This document shows, piece after piece, positions 15,968 through 25,215 of a stretch of DNA of 44,685 bases. Position 1 is the first letter of the stretch; every line of letters starts with the position of its first letter. The translations under genes were made by a program, and so were the position numbers. The stretch is from Lentisphaerales bacterium (GTDB taxonomy: Bacteria > Verrucomicrobiota > Kiritimatiellia > JAUXFM01), in assembly GCA_030622955.1 (NCBI GenBank), contig JAUXFM010000008.1:1-44685 (forward strand). The letters are read 5' to 3'. The notes under the pieces were generated by a model that was not told the origin of the DNA, made no database searches, and worked only from the letters and a program-made list of their open reading frames with translations.

Positions 15968-16887
15968 GTGATTCCGCGCTGACATTCGATAACGTTGTCA
16001 AGAAATTCGGAGGCCGAACGGCTCTCGACGAGTTCAATCTTGAAGTGCCGAAGGGCGTTGTTTTCGGCCTGGTCGGCAGTAACGGTGCGGGCAAGACCAC
16101 CTCCATGGCGGTGGCAACGAGTCTTCTACGCGCCAATTCCGGAAGTGTGAACGTACTGGGCCTGGGCCAGTACGATCCGCTTCTTCACAGCGGACGCGTA
16201 TCGCTCATGCCACAGGATTCAAACTTCCCACGCTATGCACGCGTGAGGGATCTGCTCATGTATTACGCCACACTCCAAGGCCAATCTGCAAAACATGCCC
16301 AGGACAATATCGCCCAGGTGATCGACTTAGTACACCTCTCCGATCGCGTTGATTCTCAGATCCGTACGCTGTCACACGGGATGCGCAGACGCGTCGTCAT
16401 AGCACAGGCATTCCTGGGCAACCCTGAACTGGTTCTGCTGGACGAGCCCATGAGCGGACTTGATCCCAAAGAGGTAATGAACATAAGGCGCTTACTTCAC
16501 AAGCGGCAGGAAGGCCAGACAATCGTCGTGAGCTCACACAACTTGTTCGAACTCGAGAGGGTTTGCACTCATGTTGCATTCATCGAAGATGGCAAGCTGG
16601 TGAAGCAGGATACGATGTCGACCATTACCGGCCAGCACCATGTGCTCAACTATCTGATAGAAGCAGGCGCCAACGCATCTCTTCCTGGTTTACGTGAGCT
16701 AATGCCAGACACCTCTTTTACCATCCCAGGGGACGGCTCGGTCCTCACCTGCAGCTATGCCGAGGCTGGCCATACAACTGCCGAGGTCAACAGTATTGTC
16801 CTCAATCACCTGCTAGGGAGAGGGGTTAGGATCCTCGAAGTTCGTCGTGGCGCCGAGCTGGAAACCGCCTATATGCAGCAGACCTGA
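15964..16887 (+). CDS. ABC transporter ATP-binding protein
   Basis: A 307-residue ATPase partner of the preceding permease. Walker A is GSNGAGKTT (38-46), the Q-loop is LMPQD, the signature is LSHGMRRRV (about 139-147), Walker B is LVLLDEPMSGLDP, and the switch is SSHNLFEL. The C-terminal roughly 90 residues form the extra domain common in ABC-2 exporters of the CcmA/DrrA type. It is translationally coupled to the permease (ATGA overlap). The substrate cannot be inferred; the membrane-anchored coiled-coil protein in the same operon is the only clue. Confidence 0.9.
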   Translation: MSDSALTFDNVVKKFGGRTALDEFNLEVPKGVVFGLVGSNGAGKTTSMAVATSLLRANSGSVNVLGLGQYDPLLHSGRVSLMPQDSNFPRYARVRDLLMYYATLQGQSAKHAQDNIAQVIDLVHLSDRVDSQIRTLSHGMRRRVVIAQAFLGNPELVLLDEPMSGLDPKEVMNIRRLLHKRQEGQTIVVSSHNLFELERVCTHVAFIEDGKLVKQDTMSTITGQHHVLNYLIEAGANASLPGLRELMPDTSFTIPGDGSVLTCSYAEAGHTTAEVNSIVLNHLLGRGVRILEVRRGAELETAYMQQT

Positions 16888-16915
16888 TTCTTCCTGTAGT
16901 TCTGCGAGCTTCTAT

Positions 16916-16955
16916 TAATACGCGTAGTTGACATATGCGTCAACTACGCGTATTA
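16916..16955. promoter_or_regulatory. AbiE promoter inside a perfect 17-bp-arm palindrome
   Basis: TAATACGCGTAGTTGAC (16916-16932) and GTCAACTACGCGTATTA (16939-16955) are exact reverse complements around ATATGC. A near-consensus promoter is built into it: TTGACA at 16928-16933, 17 bp spacing, TATTAT at 16951-16956. Transcription would begin near 16963, right at the AGAGG ribosome site of the toxin gene, so the leader would be extremely short. The arrangement fits an operator bound by the antitoxin. AbiEi proteins are known to repress their own promoter through inverted repeats. Confidence 0.8.
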
Positions 16956-16975
16956 TAAATATAGAGGATAAGCAA

Positions 16976-17731
16976 ATGATTGGATACAGCCCCAGACAAT
17001 ACGTCGAGCAGTTTCATCTCCTCTTTCTCGCGCAGCTTGGCCTCAAATTAGACAAGCGATTCTATGCGTTGAAGGGCGGATGCAATCTTCGCTTCTTCCT
17101 CAGAAGCTTCCGATATTCAGAAGATATCGATCTAGATGCCTGTTCAATCACCAAGGACAAGCTTGAGAATATCGTGAATGGCATCCTTGAGTCTAAGCCA
17201 TTCGCAGACATCCTCAGAACGCGGAACATGACCATCCAGCACACCAGCAGTCCCAAACAAACTGAGACTACTCAACGATGGAAACTTGGACTTGCGACCC
17301 CACTAGATATGACGCTGCACACCAAAATCGAGTTCTCCAGGCGCGGGATGGGAGGCAACACATTGTTCGAAGCAATCGATCCCACAATAATCATGGCCTA
17401 CCGATCCCACCCCATTATGATCAATCACTATCACGCTGAAGCAGCATATGAGCAGAAGATCGAAGCCCTAATAATGCGTACCACCACACAATCACGCGAC
17501 ATCTTCGACCTGAATCTTCTCATCAACTCAGGAGTTAACACCCAGATCGAAAACGATAGACTGAGATCACGCATCAAGGAAGCACAGTCAAATGCCATGC
17601 GTATTTCTTACGACGTTTTCAAAAGCCAGGTCCTTTCATTCCTCATACCCGAATACCAGGCGCAGTATGATTCCCGCCAAGTATGGGAGGATATGGTGTT
17701 AAAGCTCGTTGAGACACTGGAGCAACAATGA
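16976..17731 (+). CDS. AbiEii/AbiGii-type nucleotidyltransferase toxin
   Basis: A 251-residue toxin of the type IV AbiE toxin-antitoxin family, associated with phage abortive infection. Nucleotidyltransferase core motifs are visible: the KGGCNLRFF loop (33-41) and the SEDIDLD metal motif (48-54), then a charged helical C-terminal half with KIEALIMRT and RDIFDL. AbiEii enzymes are known to transfer nucleotides to tRNA or other targets. The true start is the ATG at 16976, with AGAGG 9 nt upstream; the frame runs further upstream, but through the promoter palindrome. The toxin gene precedes the antitoxin gene, the reverse of the textbook abiEi-abiEii order, and the two overlap by 4 nt. Confidence 0.88.
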   Translation: MIGYSPRQYVEQFHLLFLAQLGLKLDKRFYALKGGCNLRFFLRSFRYSEDIDLDACSITKDKLENIVNGILESKPFADILRTRNMTIQHTSSPKQTETTQRWKLGLATPLDMTLHTKIEFSRRGMGGNTLFEAIDPTIIMAYRSHPIMINHYHAEAAYEQKIEALIMRTTTQSRDIFDLNLLINSGVNTQIENDRLRSRIKEAQSNAMRISYDVFKSQVLSFLIPEYQAQYDSRQVWEDMVLKLVETLEQQ

Positions 17732-18336
17732 AACTCGCTGATGTTCACAGATCACTACTAGGAATGGCTCAACCCGTCTTCACCACGAACGATGCCAAGG
17801 CGCTTCTTGAAAAGTCAAAGGATCATGCCAGCCATCTTCTGCGCCGCCTGGTTGAGTCGGGCCACCTCGTCAAGCTGAAGCGCGGATTATGGGCATTTCC
17901 TAAAGACCTAAATGCATTCATAATTCCAGAGTACTTGACGGCGCCATTCCCAAGTTACGTCTCCCTTCAGAGCGCACTCTACTATCATGGCTTGATCTCA
18001 CAGATCCCCGAGGTAACGTACTCGATATCCCCAGCCAGAACCAGGGCGTATAGGACTCCCCTCGGCACATTCTCCATCCACCACGTCAAGCCATCTTTCT
18101 TCATAGGTTATGAGATGACAGATGGCGGCGCCAAGATTGCAACACAGGAAAAGGCACTGCTCGATTTTCTCTACCTGACACCAGCCAAGACCAACCTCTT
18201 CCGTGCATTGCCTGAACTTGAATTACCCAGCACATTCCAATTGACCGCCCTGAGAAAGATGATTCGCTCAATCGAATGGCGCCGAAGGCGAACACTAGCG
18301 GAAGAACGACTTCAGGCCTTGTTGCGTCAGAAGTAG
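17728..18336 (+). CDS. AbiEi-type antitoxin with winged-helix domain
   Basis: A 202-residue partner of the AbiEii-like toxin. Residues 1-55 form a winged helix (FTTNDAKALLEKSKDHASHLLRRLVESGHLVKLKRGLWAF) and the remaining part, with SALYYHGLISQIPEVTYSIS and ATQEKALLDFLYL, is the domain typical of AbiEi antitoxins. AbiEi both blocks the toxin's effect and represses the operon by binding inverted repeats, which fits the palindrome at 16916-16955. The start overlaps the toxin stop (ATGA). The protein is intact, so the pair is probably functional. Confidence 0.85.
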   Translation: MKLADVHRSLLGMAQPVFTTNDAKALLEKSKDHASHLLRRLVESGHLVKLKRGLWAFPKDLNAFIIPEYLTAPFPSYVSLQSALYYHGLISQIPEVTYSISPARTRAYRTPLGTFSIHHVKPSFFIGYEMTDGGAKIATQEKALLDFLYLTPAKTNLFRALPELELPSTFQLTALRKMIRSIEWRRRRTLAEERLQALLRQK

Positions 18337-18407
18337 CCTTCGACCCTACTCAACAAAGAGGCCGTCGAAATTCGCCTTGATATCTGCCCCGGCTATCTCG
18401 TAGTGGC

Positions 18408-19193
18408 GTGCTGCCAGGGTCTGGCGGCCAACGCATTACCCTGCCCTATGGCGTAACCCCAGGGCTCCATCGCCGCATAGGCACGGAAGATGTTACCGAT
18501 TACTTTGCCCGAATGGGCGTGCCGTTCGGAAGGGGCGCATATGTTAGACACCTTCCCGATCTCAGCAAACTCGTCATCGCCGGTTCGATCCAGACCCTCA
18601 TTAAGTCCGAAGAGGTCTTGGCCGAGATCGATATCGTGCCGAAACTTGTTTCCGTTAACGCCAGGTTGATCGAAGTCGTTGATGAAACGGCTATACTGGC
18701 AGATCATTCCGGCCGTCCCGTCGTCAGCGAAAGGAAAGCTCTTGAATCAGGCGCCATGAAGGAAGTCGCACATCTTGAACTAATCACGATCTCGGGGTCA
18801 TCCGGCTCAACACAGAGCCGCTCACTCTCACAGGCTGTATCAAAGAAGCAGGGACCCATTATGATAAGCAGCTCTCTCCGCCACGCCACACTTCAGCCAT
18901 GAGCGCACCCTCATATCACTCGAATCAGCCTACTCGTTCAAGCAAATCGAACAGTTTGAGAAGGGAGCGCGCTTGCTCGGCGAACAACAGGTCAAGACGA
19001 TCGTCGATCTCTACGATCATGCCAGAGGATGTGGCTCACCGACAGATCAGGCGACCGCCTGCTCAGGCGCTACGTCAAGGTCACAACAACGTTGCTTGAC
19101 CCGGCCGGTCTGCCGATCAGGCGACCGCCGGGCATCAACAAAACTGCACCAAGAACACGAACGGTCATACCTGAGAGCATGTTGATAGAATAG
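18408..19193 (+). pseudogene. Decayed secretin-like gene
   Basis: Frame 3 from 18408 to 18902 contains a recognisable fragment of a type II/III secretion secretin: the VTDYFARMGVPFGRGAYV segment, LPDLSKLVIAGSIQTLIKSEEV (an N-domain repeat) and EIDIVPKLVSVNARLIEV, the entry to the secretin domain. The frame then fails at 18900. Another frame reads ERTLISLESAYSFKQIEQFEKGAR over 18901-19030, and frame 3 returns with RYVKVTTTLLDPAGLPIRRPPG before a stop at 19191. The N-terminus and most of the secretin core are missing, so this is a broken relic. A 15-bp direct repeat, GATCAGGCGACCGCC, lies at 19045 and 19115. The short flanks 18337-18407 and 19194-19290 hold no gene I can support. Confidence 0.55.
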
Positions 19194-19290
19194 AAGCCGG
19201 CGCCGCGGAGACGGGCTAATCTTGTTGGCGGCGGGGCGATGCAACCCCTTGAAGCGAAGGGTGCCGGAAGAGCTGACAGCACGCGATTAC

Positions 19291-21876
19291 TCATCTCCTG
19301 CCTGGTTGCCCCAACAGATCTTCTACTTTCTTCGATGATTTCTTCAGTTGCAACTTCGCGTTCTGCAGCTCTTCTATGTTGGCGTATAATCTGACCATTA
19401 TGCTGCATTTATCAAGAATCGCGGTCCTGGGCCCATTCACGGACGCCCACATTTCATTCGACTCCTGCGATTTCTTATTTGCCTTCTCAGCGAGTGTTGT
19501 GGACTCGGAGCGGATCTTCTTGAGCGTTCCCTTGGTAACGTAATCGACCTTATTCCCTTCGAGTGCGTCATCAACAGCAGTCGCAATATCTTTGTCAGCC
19601 TTCTTTATGGCGTTCAGTATCTTCCGGATCCTGTCGATGTACCGCCGACTCGCCATGATCATTCTCGGCAAGATCGCGGCAGCGCTTGTGGACACATCTG
19701 CATCAGCAATCAATGACATGCCCAGCATTTGCCATGCCGATTGTGGCACATCGTTCTCTGCCGCATAGGTTGCAGCGCCAAGCCCGAGCCTGGCTTTCTG
19801 TTTCCTGGAAAGTGATTCATCCTTGAGTGCAGAGACAATGAAACGAATCATCAGCGCGGGCTCGACATCGCCCCATGCCTTCGCACCATTGGAGGTGATT
19901 ATGGTCACTGCATTGGCACCGGTGATGTCATACTTGTTCTCACCCTCCCACCAACCATCACGGAGCCGCCTCTGTGACAATCTCTTGATCAACGCTTCCT
20001 TCAGTTCAACCAGGAGCCTGCATCGTTCCCGGAGATGCTCAAGCTGTTTGAGAGATGCTGCTGTCTTGCATTCGGCAGGCACCTTCTGTGACATCAGGAA
20101 GGCCGTTTCAAAATCGTTCCTGTTGATAAAGGCTGTGACCTCTTCAACATATTTCATGGCTCTTGCGATCTGCTTCGCAGGAGTAGGCCTCGCGGGTACT
20201 GGCGGCGCCACGGGATCAGGCTGACTTTTAGTAATGATTGTCACCGCGACAAGATCCTGTGTGCCGGGATTCTGCACCAACTTCAGGGGCTCGGGTTCAA
20301 GCGCGGCAACACGCATACTAAACGTCTCCATATCCGCATTTACAGACTCGGTCAGCTTCTCGGTCTGGGCATGAATCTTCTTCATGAGCGTCAGCCAGGC
20401 CAGGCTAAATCTCTCGATCTCCATCGCGGTGGCCTTGGTCTCGTCGAGGGCATCGATCTCATCCATGAGAGATGTCGTTGACTTCTCAATTATATCTGCC
20501 TGCTCAACTTTCTTCGTTATCTGCTGATACAGCATGACCACGCCCATATTGTCGGGATACTTCTCTGTGACCTCAGTGGCTTGATCAAGTTGGGCACGAG
20601 CTGTTTTGAGTCGTTCCGAGATCTGCTCTGCCAATGGCTGGAGCTTCTCCCTGTGATCTTCAGGCTTGCCTGCCAGGTCCACAACGTAGGTCGATTGACC
20701 ACCCACCGGCACCTGCACAGGATCGCCAATCATCTTCTGTATGACAAAGAAACCGGCACCTGCAAGGGCCAGCAAGACAACAACCGTGACCACTACGATA
20801 AGCGCCCCCTTCTTCCTCGCGTTTCGTCGTTCCGATTCCGCCATCTGGCTTTTCGCCCTCATGGAGACAATAGACGACCGCGGCGTCCTGATCTTGATAG
20901 ATGCATCTCTGCCACCCAGCTCGTTCATCTGCTTCATGAGCGGGAAGAGATCTGCTGCCACGGAATTACCAGTCGGATACCGAGCCTCTGGTTCGATTGC
21001 CATCATCCGCATGATGACTTTTTCCAAGCGTGGATCAACTTCAGGCCTGATTTCAGTAATGCGCTTGGGCGGGCCCTGGAGCCGTGCCTTAACACAGGCG
21101 ATCAAGGTCGGTCGCTCAAAAGGACGCTGCCCTGTTATTGCGTGGTATAACACGGCGCCCAGGCTGTATATGTCGGAACGAGTATCCACGTTCTTGCGCA
21201 GCACCTTCTCGGGTGCAATATACATGGGCGTGCCCCATATTTCATCCGACTCACTCTTTCCTTCATATGCGGCAACACCAAAATCGATCAACTTGGCGCG
21301 AGATGTTTCGTCAAGAATGATGTTCTCCGGCTTGACGTCGCCATGCACGAGCCCTATTTCCGATGCAGCGTGCAACCCCATGGCTATATCCGCACCAATG
21401 CCGGCGACGGTCGTCTGGTCCAACGCGCCGTATCTATCCATCATCTCTTCGAGCAACCTGCCCTCGACCAGCTCCATGATCATGTAGGGCTGGCCTTCGC
21501 TCTGGCCGAACGCATACACCTTGGCAATGTTGGGATGGTTCAATTTGGCGAGTGCCCGCGCTTCACCAATAAAGGTATCGAGGAACTTCTCATCTTCGCC
21601 AAGGGCTTTCTGCATGACCTTGACAGCAGCGAAACGTTCAAGCGTTTCATCGAGGGCGTGATAGACCATGCCCATGGCTCCGCTGCCGAGCGGGTAGAGA
21701 AGAAGGTAATCTCCGAGCCTCGCGGGCACGGTGACCGCTGCGCCACATGCGCACTCGACCTTCTCAAATGATTTGACGCCTTCGACCTGGAGAACCGTGC
21801 CACAATTGCCGCAGCAGACTTCCGGGACCGGTGTCGTTTCAATGGCAGACAGCTTCGCGATATCCATCGTATCCAT
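19291..21876 (-). CDS. Membrane Ser/Thr protein kinase with N-terminal zinc ribbon
   Basis: An 861-residue transmembrane receptor-type kinase. Near the N-terminus are two paired-cysteine motifs (VCCGNCG, ECACG) making a zinc ribbon. The kinase domain has the glycine loop LGSGAMGMVYHA, AVKVM, the catalytic loop HGDVKPENI (Gly in place of Arg of HRD), DFGVA and the GTPMYIAPE stretch. One membrane helix (around residues 370-392) separates it from a roughly 470-residue outer helical region with several coiled coils. Start: ATG 21876, with GAGG upstream; a GTG 15 nt earlier is less likely. Regulation of secretion or cell-surface processes is possible. There is no phosphatase gene nearby. Confidence 0.85.
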   Translation of the reverse strand: MDTMDIAKLSAIETTPVPEVCCGNCGTVLQVEGVKSFEKVECACGAAVTVPARLGDYLLLYPLGSGAMGMVYHALDETLERFAAVKVMQKALGEDEKFLDTFIGEARALAKLNHPNIAKVYAFGQSEGQPYMIMELVEGRLLEEMMDRYGALDQTTVAGIGADIAMGLHAASEIGLVHGDVKPENIILDETSRAKLIDFGVAAYEGKSESDEIWGTPMYIAPEKVLRKNVDTRSDIYSLGAVLYHAITGQRPFERPTLIACVKARLQGPPKRITEIRPEVDPRLEKVIMRMMAIEPEARYPTGNSVAADLFPLMKQMNELGGRDASIKIRTPRSSIVSMRAKSQMAESERRNARKKGALIVVVTVVVLLALAGAGFFVIQKMIGDPVQVPVGGQSTYVVDLAGKPEDHREKLQPLAEQISERLKTARAQLDQATEVTEKYPDNMGVVMLYQQITKKVEQADIIEKSTTSLMDEIDALDETKATAMEIERFSLAWLTLMKKIHAQTEKLTESVNADMETFSMRVAALEPEPLKLVQNPGTQDLVAVTIITKSQPDPVAPPVPARPTPAKQIARAMKYVEEVTAFINRNDFETAFLMSQKVPAECKTAASLKQLEHLRERCRLLVELKEALIKRLSQRRLRDGWWEGENKYDITGANAVTIITSNGAKAWGDVEPALMIRFIVSALKDESLSRKQKARLGLGAATYAAENDVPQSAWQMLGMSLIADADVSTSAAAILPRMIMASRRYIDRIRKILNAIKKADKDIATAVDDALEGNKVDYVTKGTLKKIRSESTTLAEKANKKSQESNEMWASVNGPRTAILDKCSIMVRLYANIEELQNAKLQLKKSSKKVEDLLGQPGRR

Positions 21877-22066
21877 AACGATATACCTCACCCGGCGGGA
21901 TAGTATGATAACATTAACAGGGAAGGAAAGCCGGTTCTTATGCTTTTTAGGACGACAATTCTGCCCGATACTCAGAATACCGCTTCAACAGGTCATCGAC
22001 CCGACCAATGCAGGAACGGCCAATTTGTACGCTTTCCAGAATGTAGACGAAGTACATGACCATCTT

Positions 22067-22142
22067 TGGTGGAGGTAAGGGGATTCGAACCCCTGGCCTT
22101 CGCATTGCGAACGCGACGCTCTACCAACTGAGCTATACCCCC
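22067..22142 (-). tRNA. tRNA-Ala (anticodon CGC)
   Basis: A complete 76-nt cloverleaf is readable on the minus strand: acceptor GGGGGTA/TACCTCC with the G3-U70 pair that marks alanine tRNA, D arm GCTCAGTTGGTAGAGC, anticodon stem TCGCG/TGCGA with loop TTCGCAA (anticodon CGC), T arm AGGGGTTCGAATCCCCT, discriminator A and an encoded CCA end. It reads GCG codons. Confidence 0.96.
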
Positions 22143-22162
22143 CCCACGAAGACGCGAGGCGG

Positions 22163-22192
22163 AGTATAGGATTCTCCACGCAGGGCTTTCAA
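22163..22192 (-). promoter_or_regulatory. tRNA-Ala promoter
   Basis: On the minus strand TTGAAA (22192-22187) and TATACT (22168-22163) are 18 bp apart and end 20 bp before the tRNA 5' end, a good sigma-70-type promoter for the tRNA. Confidence 0.7.
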
Positions 22193-22232
22193 GAAAAGAC
22201 TGCCATATTCTCGCGGCGGGAGTGGCCGGGCC

Positions 22233-23576
22233 TCACGAATTCCCTGAAACACCCTCCTGCTGGCCGGTCCGAGTAGAATACCAGTTGATCTTCCGCGTCA
22301 GGAACATGGCGCCCGCAAGGATCACAAACAGACCACCGCTGCCCAGCACGAGCGAATAAGTCTCAAGCTGCAGGACAACGTACAAGTACCCATAAAGGAA
22401 TCCCAGCAGGGTGCCGAGCACGAGCGCCGGTCCTTTCCTGCCGAGAACAGTCCTGGCATAGCAGATAACCATGAGCACTGTAGCAGCACTCGATACCGCA
22501 TAGGCTTTCCCAAAGCCGATGTGCTCCGATATCGAGATTAGCAGGGTATAAAATACAACGAGCGCCAAGCCGATAAGCAGGTATTGAAAAGGATGTACCC
22601 TCTTCTTCCTGATCACTTCGCACAAGAACAACGCAGCAAAGGTAAAACCAATGAACAGCACCGCATACTTGGCCATCCGCATGGATTTCTGATAAGCAGC
22701 CACAGGTATGAACAACTTCAACCCGAACTCGGAATCCGCCACATCGTACCTGTCGCCTATCCAGCATTGAGGAAAGTCCCTGTTCACATGCAACACCTGC
22801 CAACGCGCAGTAAAACCACCGTCACTGATGTTGCGTTCGCTGGGGAGAAACGCCCCGGCAAAACTCGGATCAGCCCAACTCGACTGCACTGATACAGTAG
22901 TGATCTTACCCACAGGAATGAAACCAAGCCACCTGCTCCCGTTTAGATCAACGGACATCTCGAACGGGAATTCGCTGGATTTCGGATTCAACTCATGCTT
23001 GGAGGAAACGGCAGCCCCACCATCATCGACTATCGGCTCACCGGGATCCATGCTGGATTCCACCCCATCAACGCTCATGAGCACGGTGTCTGCAACACCC
23101 AGGAGATCCGATACCCCAAACGTAGTGGTTGCACGAGACCACTGCAAGCTCTTGCGCTCTATGCCGAGTGCTTCCAGATCCGGCATCAGAAAAGACCCAG
23201 ACAGCTTCAGCTCCGCATTGAAAAGAACCGCTTCGTACAACCCCCTGTATCGGATTGTCGGCCGCACGTCTCCTGTAATACTGAGAATCTCCGGCAAGAG
23301 ATGAAGATAGTGGATCTCAGATGGCTCACCCCGTCTCCGGATCTCATAAGGGACGGTCAATATAGGCCCCACGATCGTCTGTGCGCCACCCCACTTTGAG
23401 GTGATCTCGTCCACAACAGATTCCTGCCGTTCTGCCCGCTCATCAATCAATTCTCTCACCATGGAAACCGGATAGAGCATGACCAGGATCAGTACCCCAA
23501 TAATGACCAACCTGAAGGTCAACGAGTTGATCACCGCCTTGATAAATCTACTGAAGCCACCCTCGCCGTTATTCAT
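22233..23576 (-). CDS. creD: Inner-membrane protein CreD
   Basis: A 447-residue CreD-family protein. There is an N-terminal membrane helix (about residues 20-43), then a large extracytoplasmic domain (VGPILTVPYEIRRRG, LNGSRWLGFIPVGK, GGFTARWQVLHVNRDFPQC) and a C-terminal cluster of helices (from about residue 300), as in E. coli CreD, which has about the same length. CreD is a CreBC-regulated envelope protein connected with resistance to colicins and beta-lactam stress; its biochemical role is unknown. It follows the unknown membrane protein gene by 22 bp, and creB-creC-like genes lie divergent nearby, so the classical regulation is likely preserved. Confidence 0.88.
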   Translation of the reverse strand: MNNGEGGFSRFIKAVINSLTFRLVIIGVLILVMLYPVSMVRELIDERAERQESVVDEITSKWGGAQTIVGPILTVPYEIRRRGEPSEIHYLHLLPEILSITGDVRPTIRYRGLYEAVLFNAELKLSGSFLMPDLEALGIERKSLQWSRATTTFGVSDLLGVADTVLMSVDGVESSMDPGEPIVDDGGAAVSSKHELNPKSSEFPFEMSVDLNGSRWLGFIPVGKITTVSVQSSWADPSFAGAFLPSERNISDGGFTARWQVLHVNRDFPQCWIGDRYDVADSEFGLKLFIPVAAYQKSMRMAKYAVLFIGFTFAALFLCEVIRKKRVHPFQYLLIGLALVVFYTLLISISEHIGFGKAYAVSSAATVLMVICYARTVLGRKGPALVLGTLLGFLYGYLYVVLQLETYSLVLGSGGLFVILAGAMFLTRKINWYSTRTGQQEGVSGNS

Positions 23577-23598
23577 GCGCTATTCCTCACATGTTCCA

Positions 23599-25134
23599 TC
23601 ATTTCATCGTGTGGTGCAGAGTCCTTCTTCGGGGCAACATCCTGACCGCCACAATAAGACCACAAAAATACAGCAAGCTCCCGATATAGAAGACCTGCAT
23701 CCAGAAACCGGTACGCTCAGAGTCAACAATGGCAAGTGGATAGCAGAGCACCATCATCGAGAAGACGATGATATCTCTTACAGATCTGCCCTTTGCATGA
23801 CGGTTGAATGCCCTGAACCAGGCCATCAAAATGATGATCGCAACAGACGAGACGAGGAACGGCACGGTGAAGTCACTCACCAGCTCCGCCAGCCTGCCCA
23901 TGAAGGTATAGTGAAGATAGTATGCCGCGCCCATGCATGCGATTATCTCGATCCTGACCCGACGGCCGGTCACTATGCAGGGAACGGTCAGCAGGATAAA
24001 CAGGAGTATGAGCCCCACCGGCGCTTCGCGTATCAGGCGTGCAAAATGATACTCGGGTTGCTGTGCCATGGGTAGCTTGATGCCAATATCGTAAGAGGTC
24101 AGCGCGTTGTCCAACTTCCATGTGAGCTTGTAACGGGACCCTTTTATATCCAACAGCTTTTCCGCCGGTGGCATTGAACCGATTGGATAGTCCAACTCGC
24201 TCGCAGGTATCCCCATGATGTTCATCGTGACCCTGTAATGGCCCGTCTGCGTCATCCGCCTGGGAATGTATCGCAAATGCTCCAGACCACGAGACCGATA
24301 CCCTATTTCCACAATCTGCTGCGAATGCGGAGCCATCTCTGTGCTCCAATGCACGCTGCTGCCCGACGATTGAGTTTTCTCCGAGATGTTCGTCCCATCG
24401 ACTTTTACATACATCCCATCGAACAGTCCTGTGCGAGCAGGGAGTGGGAACGACATCCGCGCGGTGGTGTGCCACTTGCTGCGATTGGCAACAACGTACT
24501 CGAGCCGCCACACATCGTCATAACCTGCATAGTTCGCATTGCCAAGCGTCCTGGGATTGTTCTGAACACTTATCTCGACATCTGCGCTCACTATGGACTT
24601 CTGGCTCACGGCAACATTCCGATCTTCTTCCTTCACACTCAACACCTGCGGCATTCTGCCATCGACAGCTTTGACGGGCAGTTCCTCATCTTTCCAATAG
24701 GATTCAGATAACACCCGCGGCTTCTCTGTTCTTGTTTGCAGTTGACGTGTGATCAAGATCCGCTTCCTGGTGTGAGAGATGCCCAGTTCTTTCTGCTCAT
24801 GCGGTGAACCCCATTTCATCAACACCGCCGATCGGTTCTGCTCGGTAACCCGGCCGTGCCTTCCTGCGAACAGGGCCGACTGGTAATGCATTGCCGTCAT
24901 GAAAAACCTCGTTAGAACAAAAATGACGAGGAACTTGAAGAGGCCGACACCCATCACGACCACTGTACTGCGCCAGCATCTACGTTCACGAGCTCGAGCC
25001 ATGGCTTCCCTGAAAAAGGAACTAACGTTGGCAGACAGGACAACGACAATGCAGGAGACCGCAATTATCAAACATGTCTTGAGCGCTCCGCGTCCAAAGA
25101 ACTCCCTCAATGTGTTCATTAATGTCTCGTACAT
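23599..25134 (-). CDS. CreD-operon membrane protein, function unknown
   Basis: A 511-residue protein with two N-terminal membrane helices (about residues 18-37 and 57-78), a roughly 260-residue extracytoplasmic beta-rich region (DVEISVQNNPRTLG, RMSFPLPARTGLFDGMYVKVDG, SQQIVEIGYRSRG) and some six C-terminal helices. I do not recognise a family name, though the layout resembles CreD itself: membrane anchor, big outer domain, helix bundle. The ATG at 25134 is selected because GGGAGGGG lies 6-7 nt upstream; the open frame reaches 25344 but would cross the creB promoter region. It is co-transcribed with creD and probably serves the same envelope-stress response. Confidence 0.7.
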   Translation of the reverse strand: MYETLMNTLREFFGRGALKTCLIIAVSCIVVVLSANVSSFFREAMARARERRCWRSTVVVMGVGLFKFLVIFVLTRFFMTAMHYQSALFAGRHGRVTEQNRSAVLMKWGSPHEQKELGISHTRKRILITRQLQTRTEKPRVLSESYWKDEELPVKAVDGRMPQVLSVKEEDRNVAVSQKSIVSADVEISVQNNPRTLGNANYAGYDDVWRLEYVVANRSKWHTTARMSFPLPARTGLFDGMYVKVDGTNISEKTQSSGSSVHWSTEMAPHSQQIVEIGYRSRGLEHLRYIPRRMTQTGHYRVTMNIMGIPASELDYPIGSMPPAEKLLDIKGSRYKLTWKLDNALTSYDIGIKLPMAQQPEYHFARLIREAPVGLILLFILLTVPCIVTGRRVRIEIIACMGAAYYLHYTFMGRLAELVSDFTVPFLVSSVAIIILMAWFRAFNRHAKGRSVRDIIVFSMMVLCYPLAIVDSERTGFWMQVFYIGSLLYFCGLIVAVRMLPRRRTLHHTMK

Positions 25135-25215
25135 GCTGCGCCCCTCCCACTGGCTGGCGTTCCTGTTTTGCGATTCTCCATGCTCGAGCATCACAAAACC
25201 GAATGGCACCGATAT

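Noticed and set aside
18101-18295. Minus-strand ORF inside the AbiEi gene as a possible small regulator
   Set aside because: It is fully antisense to the conserved antitoxin domain, with no ribosome site.
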